Notes: generated by a model not told the origin, from the letters alone. Positions 1 through 9,012 are shown, counted from the stretch's first letter. The stretch: 64,000 nucleotides of DNA from Arthrobacter ruber (GCF_002954225.1 NZ_PPTH01000015.1:186001-250000); one strand, 5' to 3'. A program made the numbers and translations.

Positions 1-2
1 AG

Positions 3-902
3 GAGGAGCGGGACTACACGAAGGCACTGTCATTGTCCCGGGTCGCGTACGACCTCGAATCCCTCGCCAGCCCGCTGCTGGCAGCATCCCTGCTGGGCGT
101 GATGTCCTACCAGAACCTGTTCGTGGGGACGATGGCGGGGTTCCTCGTCTCGGCGGCGATGGTCCTCACCACGAGGCTGCCGGTGATTCCCCCCTCGCAG
201 CACCAGGGGTCCCTGCTGCAGCGCACCACCCTCGGCACCCGTGTCTTCCTGCGGGAACCGTCGCTGCGCGGGTTGATGGCGCTGGACCTCGTCGTGGCGA
301 GCGCCACAGCACTCGTCCTGGTCAACACGGTGGTCTTCGCCCGGGATCTCTTCCCGGGATCGAACACGGATGTCGCGCTCGCCCTGGCCTGCTACGGGGC
401 GGGTTCCATGCTCGTCGCCGTCGTCGCGCCCCGGGTCCTGGAGCGGACCCCGGACCGTACGTTCATGCTCGTCGGCGGCAGCATCCTGCCCCTGGGCCTG
501 TTCGGGGCAGCGCGCATCGCGGAGACCGCCGACTCCTGGACACTGCTCCTCGGCCTCTGGGTCCTCCTCGGCATCGGGACCTCCATGGTCAGTACCCCGT
601 CCTCACGCCTCCTGCGGCGGGTCGCCTCCGACGACACCCGCAGCTACCTCTTCACCGCCCAGTTCTCCCTCTCCCACGCCTGCTTCCTCCTCGCCTACCC
701 CGTGGCGGGATGGGTGGGTGCCGCAGCCGGCCAAACCGCAGCCGCCCTGGTCCTGAGCGTCGTCGCACTGGCAGGCTTCCTCACCGCGCTCGCCGTGTGG
801 CCTGCCCGGGACAGCACGGCGCCCGCGGCAACGACGGCGGCACCGACAGCGGCACCGACGGCGGCACCGGGAGCCAGCGGAGGCCCCGGGGGTGACGGGT
901 AG
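3..902 (+). CDS. MFS exporter, 5'-truncated by window edge
   Basis: The reading frame is open to the left edge, so only the C-terminal ~299 residues of a major facilitator superfamily transporter are present. A TTG at 33 is probably internal, because the preceding codons continue the conserved loop (RDYTKALSLSRVAYDLES). Six or more hydrophobic segments follow, matching the second half of a 12-TM exporter. The tail is Ala/Thr/Pro-rich. The gene overlaps the next one, an ArsR/SmtB repressor, by 11 bases, so the pair is likely co-transcribed and the repressor probably controls the exporter. The metal site in the repressor suggests a metal-ion or metal-stress substrate, but this is inference; MFS sequence alone does not give the substrate. 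Confidence 0.85.
   Translation, partial: EERDYTKALSLSRVAYDLESLASPLLAASLLGVMSYQNLFVGTMAGFLVSAAMVLTTRLPVIPPSQHQGSLLQRTTLGTRVFLREPSLRGLMALDLVVASATALVLVNTVVFARDLFPGSNTDVALALACYGAGSMLVAVVAPRVLERTPDRTFMLVGGSILPLGLFGAARIAETADSWTLLLGLWVLLGIGTSMVSTPSSRLLRRVASDDTRSYLFTAQFSLSHACFLLAYPVAGWVGAAAGQTAAALVLSVVALAGFLTALAVWPARDSTAPAATTAAPTAAPTAAPGASGGPGGDG
837..872 (+). repeat. 3 x 12-bp in-frame tandem repeat
   Basis: Three near-identical 12-base units (GCGGCACCGACA, then one or a few changes per copy) encode the AAPT-AAPT-AAPG tail of the MFS protein. It is a simple coding minisatellite in a disordered C-terminus. Confidence 0.7.
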
Positions 903-1362
903 CGTAGGAGCACGACGGGCGGCAGGGACACGAGGGGAGGTGGCGGACATCGACGAGCGGCACACGAACCGGGGTGGCACTTCCCCGCAGGGAGCGGTCG
1001 CGCCTGCGGCCCGGTCAGCAGGCGCTGCGCCGAGCCTGGTCCATCCGGGCGAGCCGGACGCACGCCGCCTCGAGGCGGGCGCGGCGACCTTCCGCATGCT
1101 CGCCGATCCCACCCGGCTCCATCTCCTCTGGTTGCTCACGCGCGGACCGGCCGACGTCGGCACCCTGGTCGGGGCGACGGGCGCGAACCGCACTGCCGTC
1201 AGCCAGCACCTGGCCAAGCTCCGGCTCTCGGGCCTGGTGTCCACACGGAAGGAGGCCCGCAACGTGGTGTACAGCATCATCGACGGGCACCTGGCCCGGC
1301 TCGTCCTCGAGGGCATGAACCACGCGGACCACCGCGTGACGGGCGAGCCGGTCCACGAGTAG
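892..1362 (+). CDS. ArsR/SmtB-family repressor with alpha5 metal site
   Basis: Winged-helix repressor of 156 residues. The family core runs from about residue 58 (FRMLADPTRLHLLWLL) through the recognition helix (NRTAVSQHLAKLRLSGLV) to the beta-wing (RKEARNVVYSI). The final helix carries D131, H133, H144 and H147. This spacing (+2, +11, +3) is that of the alpha5 Zn/Co/Ni site of SmtB, CzrA and NmtR, and the fourth ligand is His as in NmtR and CzrA. There is no Cys-based alpha3 site. The GTG start overlaps the MFS gene and has a GGAGG about 9 bases upstream; a later start is possible because residues 1-50 look disordered. By family knowledge it would release DNA when metal binds. The exact metal is inference. 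Confidence 0.85.
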   Translation: MTGSVGARRAAGTRGEVADIDERHTNRGGTSPQGAVAPAARSAGAAPSLVHPGEPDARRLEAGAATFRMLADPTRLHLLWLLTRGPADVGTLVGATGANRTAVSQHLAKLRLSGLVSTRKEARNVVYSIIDGHLARLVLEGMNHADHRVTGEPVHE

Positions 1363-1415
1363 GACCCCATGCGGCGGGCGACCGGGCGCAAGCGGAATCT
1401 GTGGGGCCTTCTTGC

Positions 1416-1421
1416 TATTCT
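1416..1421 (+). promoter_or_regulatory. Candidate -10 box for the PAS-ANTAR gene
   Basis: TATTCT lies in an AT-richer patch 54-60 bases before the PAS-ANTAR start and just after the repressor gene, so the downstream gene probably has its own promoter. No convincing -35 was seen. Confidence 0.35.
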
Positions 1422-1474
1422 TTCCAGCTGAACGGTGTTAAGAAGCCAGCGCCGTCCCAGCGCGCTACGAATGG

Positions 1475-2146
1475 GTGCCGCCGCAGATGCATACACCCCC
1501 CGAGGAAGATTCCCCCACGGACCGACGGTTCGTCCCGTCGGTCGAGCTCTTCGAGCACTCGCCCACCGGCACGTTCCAGTACTACTTCGACACCGACGTC
1601 TTCCACTGGTCCGACGAGATGTTCGCCATCCACGGCTACGAGCCGGGCGAAGTGGTTCCTACCCTCGAACTCGGCATGAGCCACTTCCTGCCCGAGCTGC
1701 GCGAGCAGGCTGCCGCTTACTGGGCGGAGGCCCAGCTGATCAGCGGCCCCCGGTCCACCTACCTCACCCTGCTCGACGCGCGCGGAGCCCAGCGTCAGGT
1801 GCTGATCGTCGGAGACCAGATCCAGCACGAAAACGCCGTGATCGGCGTGTGGGGGATCATGATCGATGTGACCAGTTCCGTCCGTGTGGACTCCCACCGG
1901 CTCGCCAACGAGGCCGTGGCGGCGTCGGTGCTGGGACGCGGTGTGATCGAGCAGGCCAAGGGCATCCTCATCGGGCAGACGGGTGTCACCGCCGACCAGG
2001 CCTTCCACCTCATCAGCCAGCGCAGCCAGGACACCAACCGCAAGGTCACCGCCCTGGCCCGGGAGATCGTCGACCGCGCGTCGAGCATCGCCGGCGGCGA
2101 CGATCAGGCCCTCCGGACCGCCCGGACGATCGTCGAATCCTTCTGA
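1475..2146 (+). CDS. PAS and ANTAR domain RNA-binding regulator
   Basis: A 223-residue protein with an N-terminal PAS domain (about residues 20-125; the family-typical run FQYYFDTDVFHWSDEMFAIHGY is split here by residues 34-55) and a C-terminal ANTAR domain (about 140-205; AKGILIGQTGVTADQAFHLI). ANTAR domains bind paired RNA hairpins and cause antitermination, so this protein probably couples a small-molecule or redox signal sensed by PAS to RNA control. Proteins of this architecture are numerous in Arthrobacter-like genomes. No kinase or receiver domain is present. The GTG at 1475 and the ATG at 1487 are both possible starts. The next gene, SulP, is 236 bases away and likely has its own promoter (TAGACT at 2234). 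Confidence 0.85.
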   Translation: MPPQMHTPPEEDSPTDRRFVPSVELFEHSPTGTFQYYFDTDVFHWSDEMFAIHGYEPGEVVPTLELGMSHFLPELREQAAAYWAEAQLISGPRSTYLTLLDARGAQRQVLIVGDQIQHENAVIGVWGIMIDVTSSVRVDSHRLANEAVAASVLGRGVIEQAKGILIGQTGVTADQAFHLISQRSQDTNRKVTALAREIVDRASSIAGGDDQALRTARTIVESF

Positions 2147-2382
2147 CCCGGACGGACACCGCTGATCCCGGCGTATCGCCGTGTCGTCGATGTCCGGCGA
2201 TCTGCCGTTCCCGGCGATCCCTGCGTGACGACGTAGACTGAGCCGACTCCCGAAGCATCCCGAAGTGTACGATCGCCGCGCTCCTGCGCGGATCCGAGGT
2301 ACAACGGCGTACGTGCGAGTCCGTCCCCATGGGCCCCCACCCCGTCGTCTCCTGCACCCCCACTGCACGAAGGAACCCCGCC

Positions 2383-3909
2383 ATGTCTGCAGCCGTACCT
2401 CCCGCGACCCTCCGGGCGCCCACCCCCGTCGAACGCCAGTCCGTCGCCCGCACGCTGCGCAACCCCCGCCTGCTGAAGACCGAGGTCCTCGCCGGGCTCG
2501 TCGTCGCGCTCGCCCTGATTCCCGAGGCGATCGCGTTCTCGATCATCGCGGGCGTCGATCCGCGCCTGGGCCTGTTCGCCTCGTTCACGATGGCAGTCTC
2601 CATCGCCTTCCTGGGCGGCCGCCCGGCCATGATCTCCGCTGCGACCGGCGCGGTCGCTCTCGTGATCGCGCCCCTGGTCGCCAGTCACGGGGTGGACTAC
2701 TTCATCGCCGCGGTCATCCTCGGGGGCATCTTCCAGGTCATCCTCGGCCTGGCCGGGGTAGCGAGGCTCATGCGGTTCATCCCCCGCTCCGTGATGGTGG
2801 GCTTCGTCAACGCTCTGGCGATCCTGATCTTCATGTCGCAGGTACCGGAGCTCATCGGGGTTCCCTCACTGGTGTACCCGATGGTCGCCGTGGGACTCCT
2901 CATCGTCTTCGGGCTCCCGCGCCTGACCAGGGCGGTCCCCGCGCCCCTGGTCGCGATCGTCGTCCTCACCGTGTTCGCCGTCCTGGCCGACATCCTCGTG
3001 CCCACCGTCGGCGACAAGGGCGAGCTGCCCGAGAGCCTGCCGTCCCTGTTCTTCCCGAACGTCCCGCTCAACCTCGAGACCCTACGGATCATCGCCCCGT
3101 TCGCCCTGGCACTCGCCGCCGTGGGCCTGCTCGAGTCCCTGATGACCGCGAAGCTCGTCGACGACATCACCGATACCCGCTCGAACAAGACCCGTGAATC
3201 CTGGGGCCAGGGAGCCGCCAACATCATCACGGGATTCTTCGGCGGCATGGGTGGCTGCGCGATGATCGGCCAGACCATGATCAACGTCAAGGCCTCGGGC
3301 GCCCGCACGCGGATCTCCACGTTCCTCGCCGGGATCTTCCTGCTCATCCTCGTCGTGGCCCTCGGCGACGTCGTGGCCCTCATCCCCATGGCAGCCCTGG
3401 TCGCGGTGATGATCTTCGTCTCCATCGCGACCTTCGACTGGCACAGCATCAAGCCCTCCACCCTCAAGCGCATGCCCAGGAGCGAGACCACCGTGATGCT
3501 CGCCACCGTGATCGTCACCGTCTGGACACACAACCTCGCGATCGGCGTGGGTGTCGGCGTGCTCGTCGCGATGATCGCCTTCGCCCGCCGGGTCGCCCAC
3601 CTCGTGACCGTCGAGCGGACCGAGGACATCGTGGACGGAGACCGGCACGCGACCTACACCGTGAACGGCGAGCTCTTCTTCGCGTCCTCCAACGACCTCT
3701 ATGCCCAGTTCGAGTACGCCACGGACCCGCACCGGGTCACCATCGACATGCACGGCTCCCACCTGTGGGACGCCTCGACCATCGCGGCCCTCGACGGCGT
3801 CCAAGAGAAGTACCGCACCCACGGCACCGACGTGGAGATCGTCGGCCTCAACGAGGCCTCCACGATGATGCGCGAACGCCTCGGCGGGAAGCTCGGCGCC
3901 GGTCACTGA
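2383..3909 (+). CDS. SulP-family anion transporter with STAS domain
   Basis: A 508-residue SLC26/SulP protein. About 10-14 membrane segments occupy residues 20-400, beginning with the family signature LAGLVVALALIPEAIAFS. A C-terminal STAS domain follows (about 415-505) with the NTP-binding-like loop DASTIAALD. SulP proteins carry sulfate, bicarbonate or other anions; the substrate cannot be read from sequence. The ATG at 2383 is chosen because GAAGGA sits 8 bases upstream; an in-frame ATG at 2329 has no ribosome site. A 161-base gap with a TAGAGT (3994) precedes nhaA. SulP and Na+/H+ antiporter genes side by side suggest a bicarbonate/sodium or pH-related role, which is inference. Confidence 0.92.
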   Translation: MSAAVPPATLRAPTPVERQSVARTLRNPRLLKTEVLAGLVVALALIPEAIAFSIIAGVDPRLGLFASFTMAVSIAFLGGRPAMISAATGAVALVIAPLVASHGVDYFIAAVILGGIFQVILGLAGVARLMRFIPRSVMVGFVNALAILIFMSQVPELIGVPSLVYPMVAVGLLIVFGLPRLTRAVPAPLVAIVVLTVFAVLADILVPTVGDKGELPESLPSLFFPNVPLNLETLRIIAPFALALAAVGLLESLMTAKLVDDITDTRSNKTRESWGQGAANIITGFFGGMGGCAMIGQTMINVKASGARTRISTFLAGIFLLILVVALGDVVALIPMAALVAVMIFVSIATFDWHSIKPSTLKRMPRSETTVMLATVIVTVWTHNLAIGVGVGVLVAMIAFARRVAHLVTVERTEDIVDGDRHATYTVNGELFFASSNDLYAQFEYATDPHRVTIDMHGSHLWDASTIAALDGVQEKYRTHGTDVEIVGLNEASTMMRERLGGKLGAGH

Positions 3910-4071
3910 GGCGGCACACCTCGGGTGTCACGTCCACTCCTCGCAGCGCGGTGTCCGACATCGGTCCGTCCCTCCTGGGCGGCTCGAGGTGGGTAGAGTA
4001 GGGAGAGGTGAGCCGGGAAGTCTGGTCGGCAGGTTCTGTCGTCGACCCCGATTCCCCCTAGGAGTTCCCCC

Positions 4072-5415
4072 ATGACCGATAAAGCACCCGACCGCCCCGC
4101 CGCGCCTGCCGGGATCCTCGGCCGCGGCACCTACCCGGAAGCCCTGCGCATCGGCGAGATCCTGCGCAAGGAGACCGTGGGCGGGATCCTGCTCGTCATC
4201 GCCGCAGCCGTGGCGATCATCTGGGCCAACTCGCCCGCCGCTGAGAGCTACTTCGCCCTGCGGGACTTCCGCATCGGCTACGCGCCGTGGCACCTGGAGC
4301 TGAGCCTCGGCGCATGGGCGGCGGACGGTCTGCTCGCCGTCTTCTTCTTCCTCGTCGGTCTGGAACTCAAGCGCGAGTTCGTCGCCGGGGACCTGCGCAA
4401 GTTCTCCAAGGCGATCGTCCCCGTGGCGGCTGCCTTCGGCGGCGTCGCCGTGCCGGCGATCATCTACGCGGTCATCAACCTGACCAGCCCCGAGACCCTG
4501 CAGGGGTGGGCGATACCCACGGCCACGGACATCGCGTTCGCCGTCGCCGTGCTGGCCATCGTCGGTTCCCATCTGCCCAGCGCGCTGCGGATCTTCCTGC
4601 TCACCCTCGCCGTGGTCGACGACCTCCTGGCCATCACCATCATCGCGGTGTTCTACTCCGACGATCTGCATCTCACTCCGCTGCTGCTGGCCCTGATCCC
4701 GCTGGCACTGTTCACCGTGCTCGCACAGGTGTACCGGCGCTTCTTCGGGCTCAAGCCCGCCGCCGCCTGGTTCATCCTGCTCCCGCTCGGCTTCGCCACC
4801 TGGGCGCTCGTGCACGCCGGCGGCATCCATGCGACGGTCGCGGGCGTCCTGCTCGGTTTCGCCGTCCCCGTCATCCGCAGCCAGGCGAGCGGTGGACCCG
4901 GTGCGGGTCCCGGACTGTCCGAGATCTTCGAGCACCGCTTCCGCCCCCTCTCCGCAGGCTTCGCCGTCCCGGTCTTCGCGTTCTTCTCCGCCGGCGTCGC
5001 CATCGGCGGGTGGACCGGCTTCCTGTCGGCTCTGTCCGATCCCGTCACCCTGGGCATCATCGCCGGACTCGTGCTGGGCAAGCCCATCGGGATCGTGGGG
5101 ACCACGTGGCTGCTGACCCGCCTCACCCGGGTCAACCTCGACGCCTCCCTGAAATGGGTCGACCTCATCGGGGTGGCCCTGCTGGCCGGCATCGGCTTCA
5201 CCGTGTCCCTGCTGATCGCGGATCTCAGCTTCGGTGACGGTGGGACCACCAACGACCACGCCAAGGTCGGCATCCTCACCGCATCCCTGACCGCGGCCCT
5301 CCTGGCCTCCGTGATCCTGCGCATGCGCAACCGGCACTACCGCGTCCTCGAAGCCGAGGAGCGGGTCGACGCCGACGACGACGGCACCCCCGACGTCTAC
5401 CAGGGCCGGTCATAG
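4072..5415 (+). CDS. nhaA: NhaA-type Na+/H+ antiporter
   Basis: A 447-residue NhaA protein. The conserved Asp residues are present: D153 in ATDIAFA and the pair D183-D184 in VVDDLLAI, corresponding to E. coli D133 and D163-D164. Twelve hydrophobic segments span about residues 35-425, and the tail ([14 protein letters not shown]) is acidic and cytoplasmic. It exports sodium in exchange for protons at alkaline pH or under salt stress. The ATG is preceded by AGGAG at 7 bases. The upstream -10 candidate is TAGAGT at 3994-3999. Length matches actinobacterial NhaA, which is longer than the 388-residue E. coli protein. Confidence 0.95.
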   Translation: MTDKAPDRPAAPAGILGRGTYPEALRIGEILRKETVGGILLVIAAAVAIIWANSPAAESYFALRDFRIGYAPWHLELSLGAWAADGLLAVFFFLVGLELKREFVAGDLRKFSKAIVPVAAAFGGVAVPAIIYAVINLTSPETLQGWAIPTATDIAFAVAVLAIVGSHLPSALRIFLLTLAVVDDLLAITIIAVFYSDDLHLTPLLLALIPLALFTVLAQVYRRFFGLKPAAAWFILLPLGFATWALVHAGGIHATVAGVLLGFAVPVIRSQASGGPGAGPGLSEIFEHRFRPLSAGFAVPVFAFFSAGVAIGGWTGFLSALSDPVTLGIIAGLVLGKPIGIVGTTWLLTRLTRVNLDASLKWVDLIGVALLAGIGFTVSLLIADLSFGDGGTTNDHAKVGILTASLTAALLASVILRMRNRHYRVLEAEERVDADDDGTPDVYQGRS

Positions 5416-5551
5416 CCCGGCCCCGGCCCGCCCCACTCATCGAGCCCGACGATGTGGAGTCCGTCACTCTTTCGCCCCGGCCTGCTCCTGGTGGCTGCCT
5501 CGCGCCTGACCGGATGTACGAGAAGCCGGCGATCACGGACATACTGGACAG

Positions 5552-5716
5552 ATGAAACCCCTGTTGATTGCCCTGGCCCTTGTCGCCCTCGTTCTCCTGA
5601 TCGTCGGGATCGCCGTCGAGACCCTGAAGTTCCTGCTCTACATAGGACTCGTCGTCCTCGTTGCGTCGGCCGTCCTGCTTCTGCTGCAGCGCGTCCGGGC
5701 CCGAGCCCACCGGTAG
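5552..5716 (+). CDS. Small hydrophobic membrane protein, 54 aa
   Basis: An ATG-TAG frame of 54 codons that is almost wholly hydrophobic. It starts MKPLLIALALVALVLLIVG, has a short polar break (ETLK), a second hydrophobic stretch to about residue 45, and a basic tail (QRVRARAHR) that would place the C-terminus in the cytoplasm. The ribosome site is weak (GGACAG). It stands alone between nhaA and the LCP gene and is followed by a very strong hairpin at 5803, which fits a transcribed unit. I do not recognise a family. It could be a small stress-membrane protein; chance is possible but unlikely given two clean transmembrane segments and a positive-inside tail. Confidence 0.55.
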   Translation: MKPLLIALALVALVLLIVGIAVETLKFLLYIGLVVLVASAVLLLLQRVRARAHR

Positions 5717-5802
5717 GGGACAGCCCGCCCACGTGCACGCCGGGTAGGACGACCTGCTCGCCCGCGGCGTCGACGCACACGTCGGGCTGCGGGTCCGACG
5801 AT

Positions 5803-5841
5803 GATCGGAGGTTGCATCCCCTGGGGATGCAGCCTCCGATC
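5803..5841. terminator. Strong bidirectional hairpin terminator
   Basis: Two 19-base arms (5803-5821 and 5823-5841) pair with a single G-T mismatch around T5822. The hairpin lies between the convergent 54-aa ORF (+) and the LCP gene (-), so it would stop both. No U tract is evident, as is usual in actinobacteria. Confidence 0.8.
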
Positions 5842-5868
5842 TGCTGTCTGCTTCCTCCCGGATGAGAC

Positions 5869-7389
5869 CTATCCGAACGGGTTGGTGTCCTGGCAGGACA
5901 CCTGGTCCGCCGTCTGGTTGACGGTGCCGGTCACGTCCGGCGCGGCCAGCTGGTCGAGACCGTCCTCGGCGTCGGTTCCGACGTAGATCTGGACTCCGTG
6001 GATCGAGTCGTCCGAGGAGACGGTCGTCACGGGTACCCCCAGTGCTGCGGCGACGGCTGCGGCCGCATCGGCGAAACCCTCGCTGTAGTAGATGCCGGTC
6101 ACCGGGGTGGCTGGAGCGGGCATCGCCTGGGCGCCCGTGAAGCCGGCATCGTGGAGCGCCTCGACCGCTGCAGGGACGAGCGCCGGGTCCGCCGTACCGT
6201 CGGCGACAGTCACGGGTACATCACTCGCACTCGTGTCCTTGGGTGCTCCGGTGCTACCGTCCTCGTCCCCCGTGCGGAAGCGGTCATCCCGCTCGTCCGA
6301 AACCGGGGTGGTGAGGTCGGCGCTCTCCCGCAGGACGGCGAAGAGCGCCGAGGCGGTCTGTCCGTCCAGTTGCAGGCGGTTCGGGTCCGCCGCGGGGACG
6401 GTCGGGACGGCGATGAAGTTGACGTCCGCGGGGTCGATGTCCTTGAGCCTGTCGGCGATGGTGACCATCGCGGGGATGGAAGCGAGGCCACTGTCGACCG
6501 TGAGATTGCGCGTCAACGCGTCGGCGATGCGAAGGATCCGTTGAGGATTGCGCAGCGTGCCTTCGTCCGTGACCTTGCGCGCCAGTGAACCGAGGAACGC
6601 CTGCTGGGCCTGGATCCGCCCGAGGTCGCCGCCGTCCCCGAAGGCTGCCCGCGCACGGAGGAAGGCCAGGGCCTGCTCGCCCTGCACGCTGGAGGTGCCG
6701 GCCGGCAGCTTCAGGCCTGACTTCGGTTCATCGACGGCCTCGGTGACGCACACGTCGACGCCCCCGACAGCGTTGGAGAGCTCTGTCACGGCGTGGAAAT
6801 CGGCGAGCATGAAGTGATCCACCTCGAGTCCGGTCACTGCGTTGACGGTGTCGACCGCGCACCCCGGGCCCGCGTCCCGCATGGCGCTGTTGATCATGGC
6901 CCCGGGCCGGGCATCGAAGGCCTGCCCGCTCTGCTTGTCGGTGCAGGACGGGATGTCCACCAGGAGGTCCCGCGGGAAGCTCAGGATGTTGATCGTGTCA
7001 TTGTCCTCGGAGATGTCGACGAGCATCATCACGTCCGATTGACCGTATCCCTCGGAGTCCTCCTCCGCGCCGTAACCATCGTTCGACCCGCTCCTCGTAT
7101 CGGAGCCCAGGACCAGGATCTGAAGGCGGTCCGTCCTGTCGTCCGTGACCCCCTCGGAGCGCTCGCCGCCTGCACTGAGGTCGAAGGAGTCGACATTGGT
7201 GATCAACCGCACGGCCCAGAAACCACCGAACGCGACGACGGCGGCCGCGGCCGTGATGACGACCAGCGACACCAGGCGCAGCATCCTGGGCCGCCTCGGA
7301 GGTCCAGGGACGGAACTGGCAGCGACGAGGGTTCCTTCTCCGGGATAGATCGGTGGGCGGGCGGCGTCGTGCACTGGCTCGCGGGTCAA
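5869..7389 (-). CDS. LytR-CpsA-Psr (LCP) family cell-wall ligase
   Basis: A 506-residue protein with a cytoplasmic N-terminus, one transmembrane helix (about residues 38-60), an LCP catalytic domain (about 88-260; LVLGSDTRSG, SFPRDLLVDIP, FLRAR) and a C-terminal LytR_C domain (about 375-495). LCP enzymes move lipid-linked glycopolymers such as teichoic acid or arabinogalactan precursors onto peptidoglycan outside the cell. Conserved Arg and Asp residues of the pyrophosphate pocket are visible in these motifs. The listed start is TTG with AAGGGA upstream; a GTG five codons in (7374) is an alternative. Transcribed leftward, ending in the hairpin at 5803. Confidence 0.9.
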   Translation of the reverse strand: MTREPVHDAARPPIYPGEGTLVAASSVPGPPRRPRMLRLVSLVVITAAAAVVAFGGFWAVRLITNVDSFDLSAGGERSEGVTDDRTDRLQILVLGSDTRSGSNDGYGAEEDSEGYGQSDVMMLVDISEDNDTINILSFPRDLLVDIPSCTDKQSGQAFDARPGAMINSAMRDAGPGCAVDTVNAVTGLEVDHFMLADFHAVTELSNAVGGVDVCVTEAVDEPKSGLKLPAGTSSVQGEQALAFLRARAAFGDGGDLGRIQAQQAFLGSLARKVTDEGTLRNPQRILRIADALTRNLTVDSGLASIPAMVTIADRLKDIDPADVNFIAVPTVPAADPNRLQLDGQTASALFAVLRESADLTTPVSDERDDRFRTGDEDGSTGAPKDTSASDVPVTVADGTADPALVPAAVEALHDAGFTGAQAMPAPATPVTGIYYSEGFADAAAAVAAALGVPVTTVSSDDSIHGVQIYVGTDAEDGLDQLAAPDVTGTVNQTADQVSCQDTNPFG

Positions 7390-7735
7390 ACGGAGGTCCC
7401 TTCATCGTGTGGCAGCCCTGCACCAGGGAGTCGGCTGCAACCGGTCGCAGTCGAGCCCCTGGTGCAGGTGCGTACTCGGGCACGGTCCCCGGGGATACGG
7501 GCTCGACGGCCATGACCCGGTTGCGGCGTGGCCATCGGTGCCCCGGAGCAGTCGGCGGTCGGCCTGTCACGATAGCAGTCCCCACTGGACGCTCGCTGGG
7601 GATCAGGCCGGTCCCCGAAGCTCCAGGCCGTGGACTCATCCTCCACATCACGGCCGGCCATCGATCCTGTCACGGAACAGCAACCGAGGCCCCCATGAGG
7701 GAAGCCGACCGACCATGCCTGTTAGCGTGGAACCG
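7390..7735. other. Intergenic region between divergent LCP and AI-2E genes
   Basis: About 346 bases without a credible gene. It must hold the leftward LCP promoter and ends with the rightward TAGCGT box at 7723-7728. Open frames here have no ribosome site and no family resemblance. Confidence 0.5.
7723..7728 (+). promoter_or_regulatory. -10 box TAGCGT for a leaderless transcript
   Basis: TAGCGT lies exactly 7 bases before the GTG at 7736. This matches the -10 to start spacing of the other leaderless genes in this window. Confidence 0.45.
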
Positions 7736-7816
7736 GTGAAATTCCCTCCCCGCACCCTGATGCCCACCGTGCTCACGATGACGGACCGGATCACCACCAG
7801 GAGAGGTCAGGCGTGA
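7736..7816 (+). CDS. Putative 26-codon leaderless upstream ORF
   Basis: A GTG-started, 26-residue frame (VKFPPRTLMPTVLTMTDRI...) whose TGA overlaps the GTG of the AI-2E transporter gene as GTGA. A TAGCGT -10 box sits 7 bases before its start, so the transcript would begin at this codon. The overlap implies coupled translation into the transporter, which also has its own GGAGAGG site. No family is recognised. It may be a regulatory leader peptide, or chance. Confidence 0.35.
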   Translation: MKFPPRTLMPTVLTMTDRITTRRGQA

Positions 7817-9012
7817 CCGATGAGCAGGAGTCCTCCTCGTCCGGCACGGGCGAGGAGCAACGCGGAGCCACCTCCTCGCGGGCGATGCTGGAGCGCATCC
7901 GCGGGGGTGCAGTCCTCTCGGCCCTGACGACGACGACCGCCATTCTCGGGCGGGTACTCATCATCGCGATAGCGATCGCAGGAGTGATCTACCTCCTGTC
8001 CGAGCTGTGGGTGATCGTCCTCCCTCTGATCCTGGCCCTCCTCCTGTCCTCGATCCTCTGGCCCGTCAACAGGATCCTGCGCACGTTCCTGCCGAGAGCA
8101 GCAGCGGCAGCCGTCGCCGTCCTGGGGCTCCTCGCCGTCATCATGGGTGTGGGGTGGACCGCAGCAGTCCTGTCCGTGGACGGGATCCGCGATCTCTCCG
8201 GGCGGGCTGTGGACAACGTCCGCATGCTGGGGGACTTCGCCGAGTCGCTGCCCTTCACCGTGCCCGACGTCGACGATCTCATCACGTCGGGACTCGCCTG
8301 GCTCCAGACCCACGCCGGTGCGATCCTGTCCCAGGTCTCCTCCGGACTGGGCACGGTCGGATCGATGACAGTGACAGTGCTGCTGGCCGTGGTCCTCACC
8401 TTCTTCTGTCTGAAGGACGGAGATCGCTTCCCCCGGTGGCTGCTGCGATGGACGACCGGGACGGTCTTCGTGCACATCGCGGAGGTAGCCACGAGGAGCT
8501 GGAGGACACTCTCCGCCTATGTGTCGTCGCAGGCCGCCGTGGCACTCGTGGACGCCGTGTTCATCGGTCTCGGGCTGTGGGTCCTCGGGGTACCGCTCGC
8601 TCTGCCCCTGGCGGTCCTGATCTTCTTCGCAGGGTTCCTGCCCGTCGTCGGAGCCGTCGCGACCGGACTCCTTGCGACGCTCGTGGCCCTCCTGTCCGAG
8701 GGCTGGGTCACGGCGCTGGTCGTCCTGGGCATCGTGCTGCTCGTGCAGCAACTCGAGAGCAACGTCCTGCAGCCGATCCTGGTGGGCAAGTCACTGGCGC
8801 TCCACCCGGCCGTGGTACTCACGGGAGTCACTGCAGGGGGCTCGCTGTTCGGCATTGTCGGAGCGTTCCTGGCGACGCCCATCGTCGCCGTCGCCATGGT
8901 GATGTTCCAGTACTCGAGGGAGCAGATGCTCGAGCCCGCCGCCGTCGCCCACACCGACGCCGGCGAGGATCTGATCAGGACCGAGACGGAGGCCCAGGCA
9001 TTCGAGGGGTAG
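7813..9012 (+). CDS. AI-2E (PerM/TqsA) family membrane transporter
   Basis: A 399-residue membrane protein of the AI-2E exporter family. It has two N-terminal hydrophobic pairs (about 38-75 and 95-125), a periplasm-facing amphipathic region (130-190), then a C-terminal membrane block with family motifs (FFAGFLPVVGAV; ESNVLQPILVGKSLALHPAV). Members are proposed to export small signals or act as Na+/H+ antiporters; the substrate is not predictable. The GTG start has GGAGAGG about 8 bases upstream and overlaps a possible leader ORF. It converges with the AGCS symporter gene, 83 bases away. Confidence 0.9.
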   Translation: MTDEQESSSSGTGEEQRGATSSRAMLERIRGGAVLSALTTTTAILGRVLIIAIAIAGVIYLLSELWVIVLPLILALLLSSILWPVNRILRTFLPRAAAAAVAVLGLLAVIMGVGWTAAVLSVDGIRDLSGRAVDNVRMLGDFAESLPFTVPDVDDLITSGLAWLQTHAGAILSQVSSGLGTVGSMTVTVLLAVVLTFFCLKDGDRFPRWLLRWTTGTVFVHIAEVATRSWRTLSAYVSSQAAVALVDAVFIGLGLWVLGVPLALPLAVLIFFAGFLPVVGAVATGLLATLVALLSEGWVTALVVLGIVLLVQQLESNVLQPILVGKSLALHPAVVLTGVTAGGSLFGIVGAFLATPIVAVAMVMFQYSREQMLEPAAVAHTDAGEDLIRTETEAQAFEG

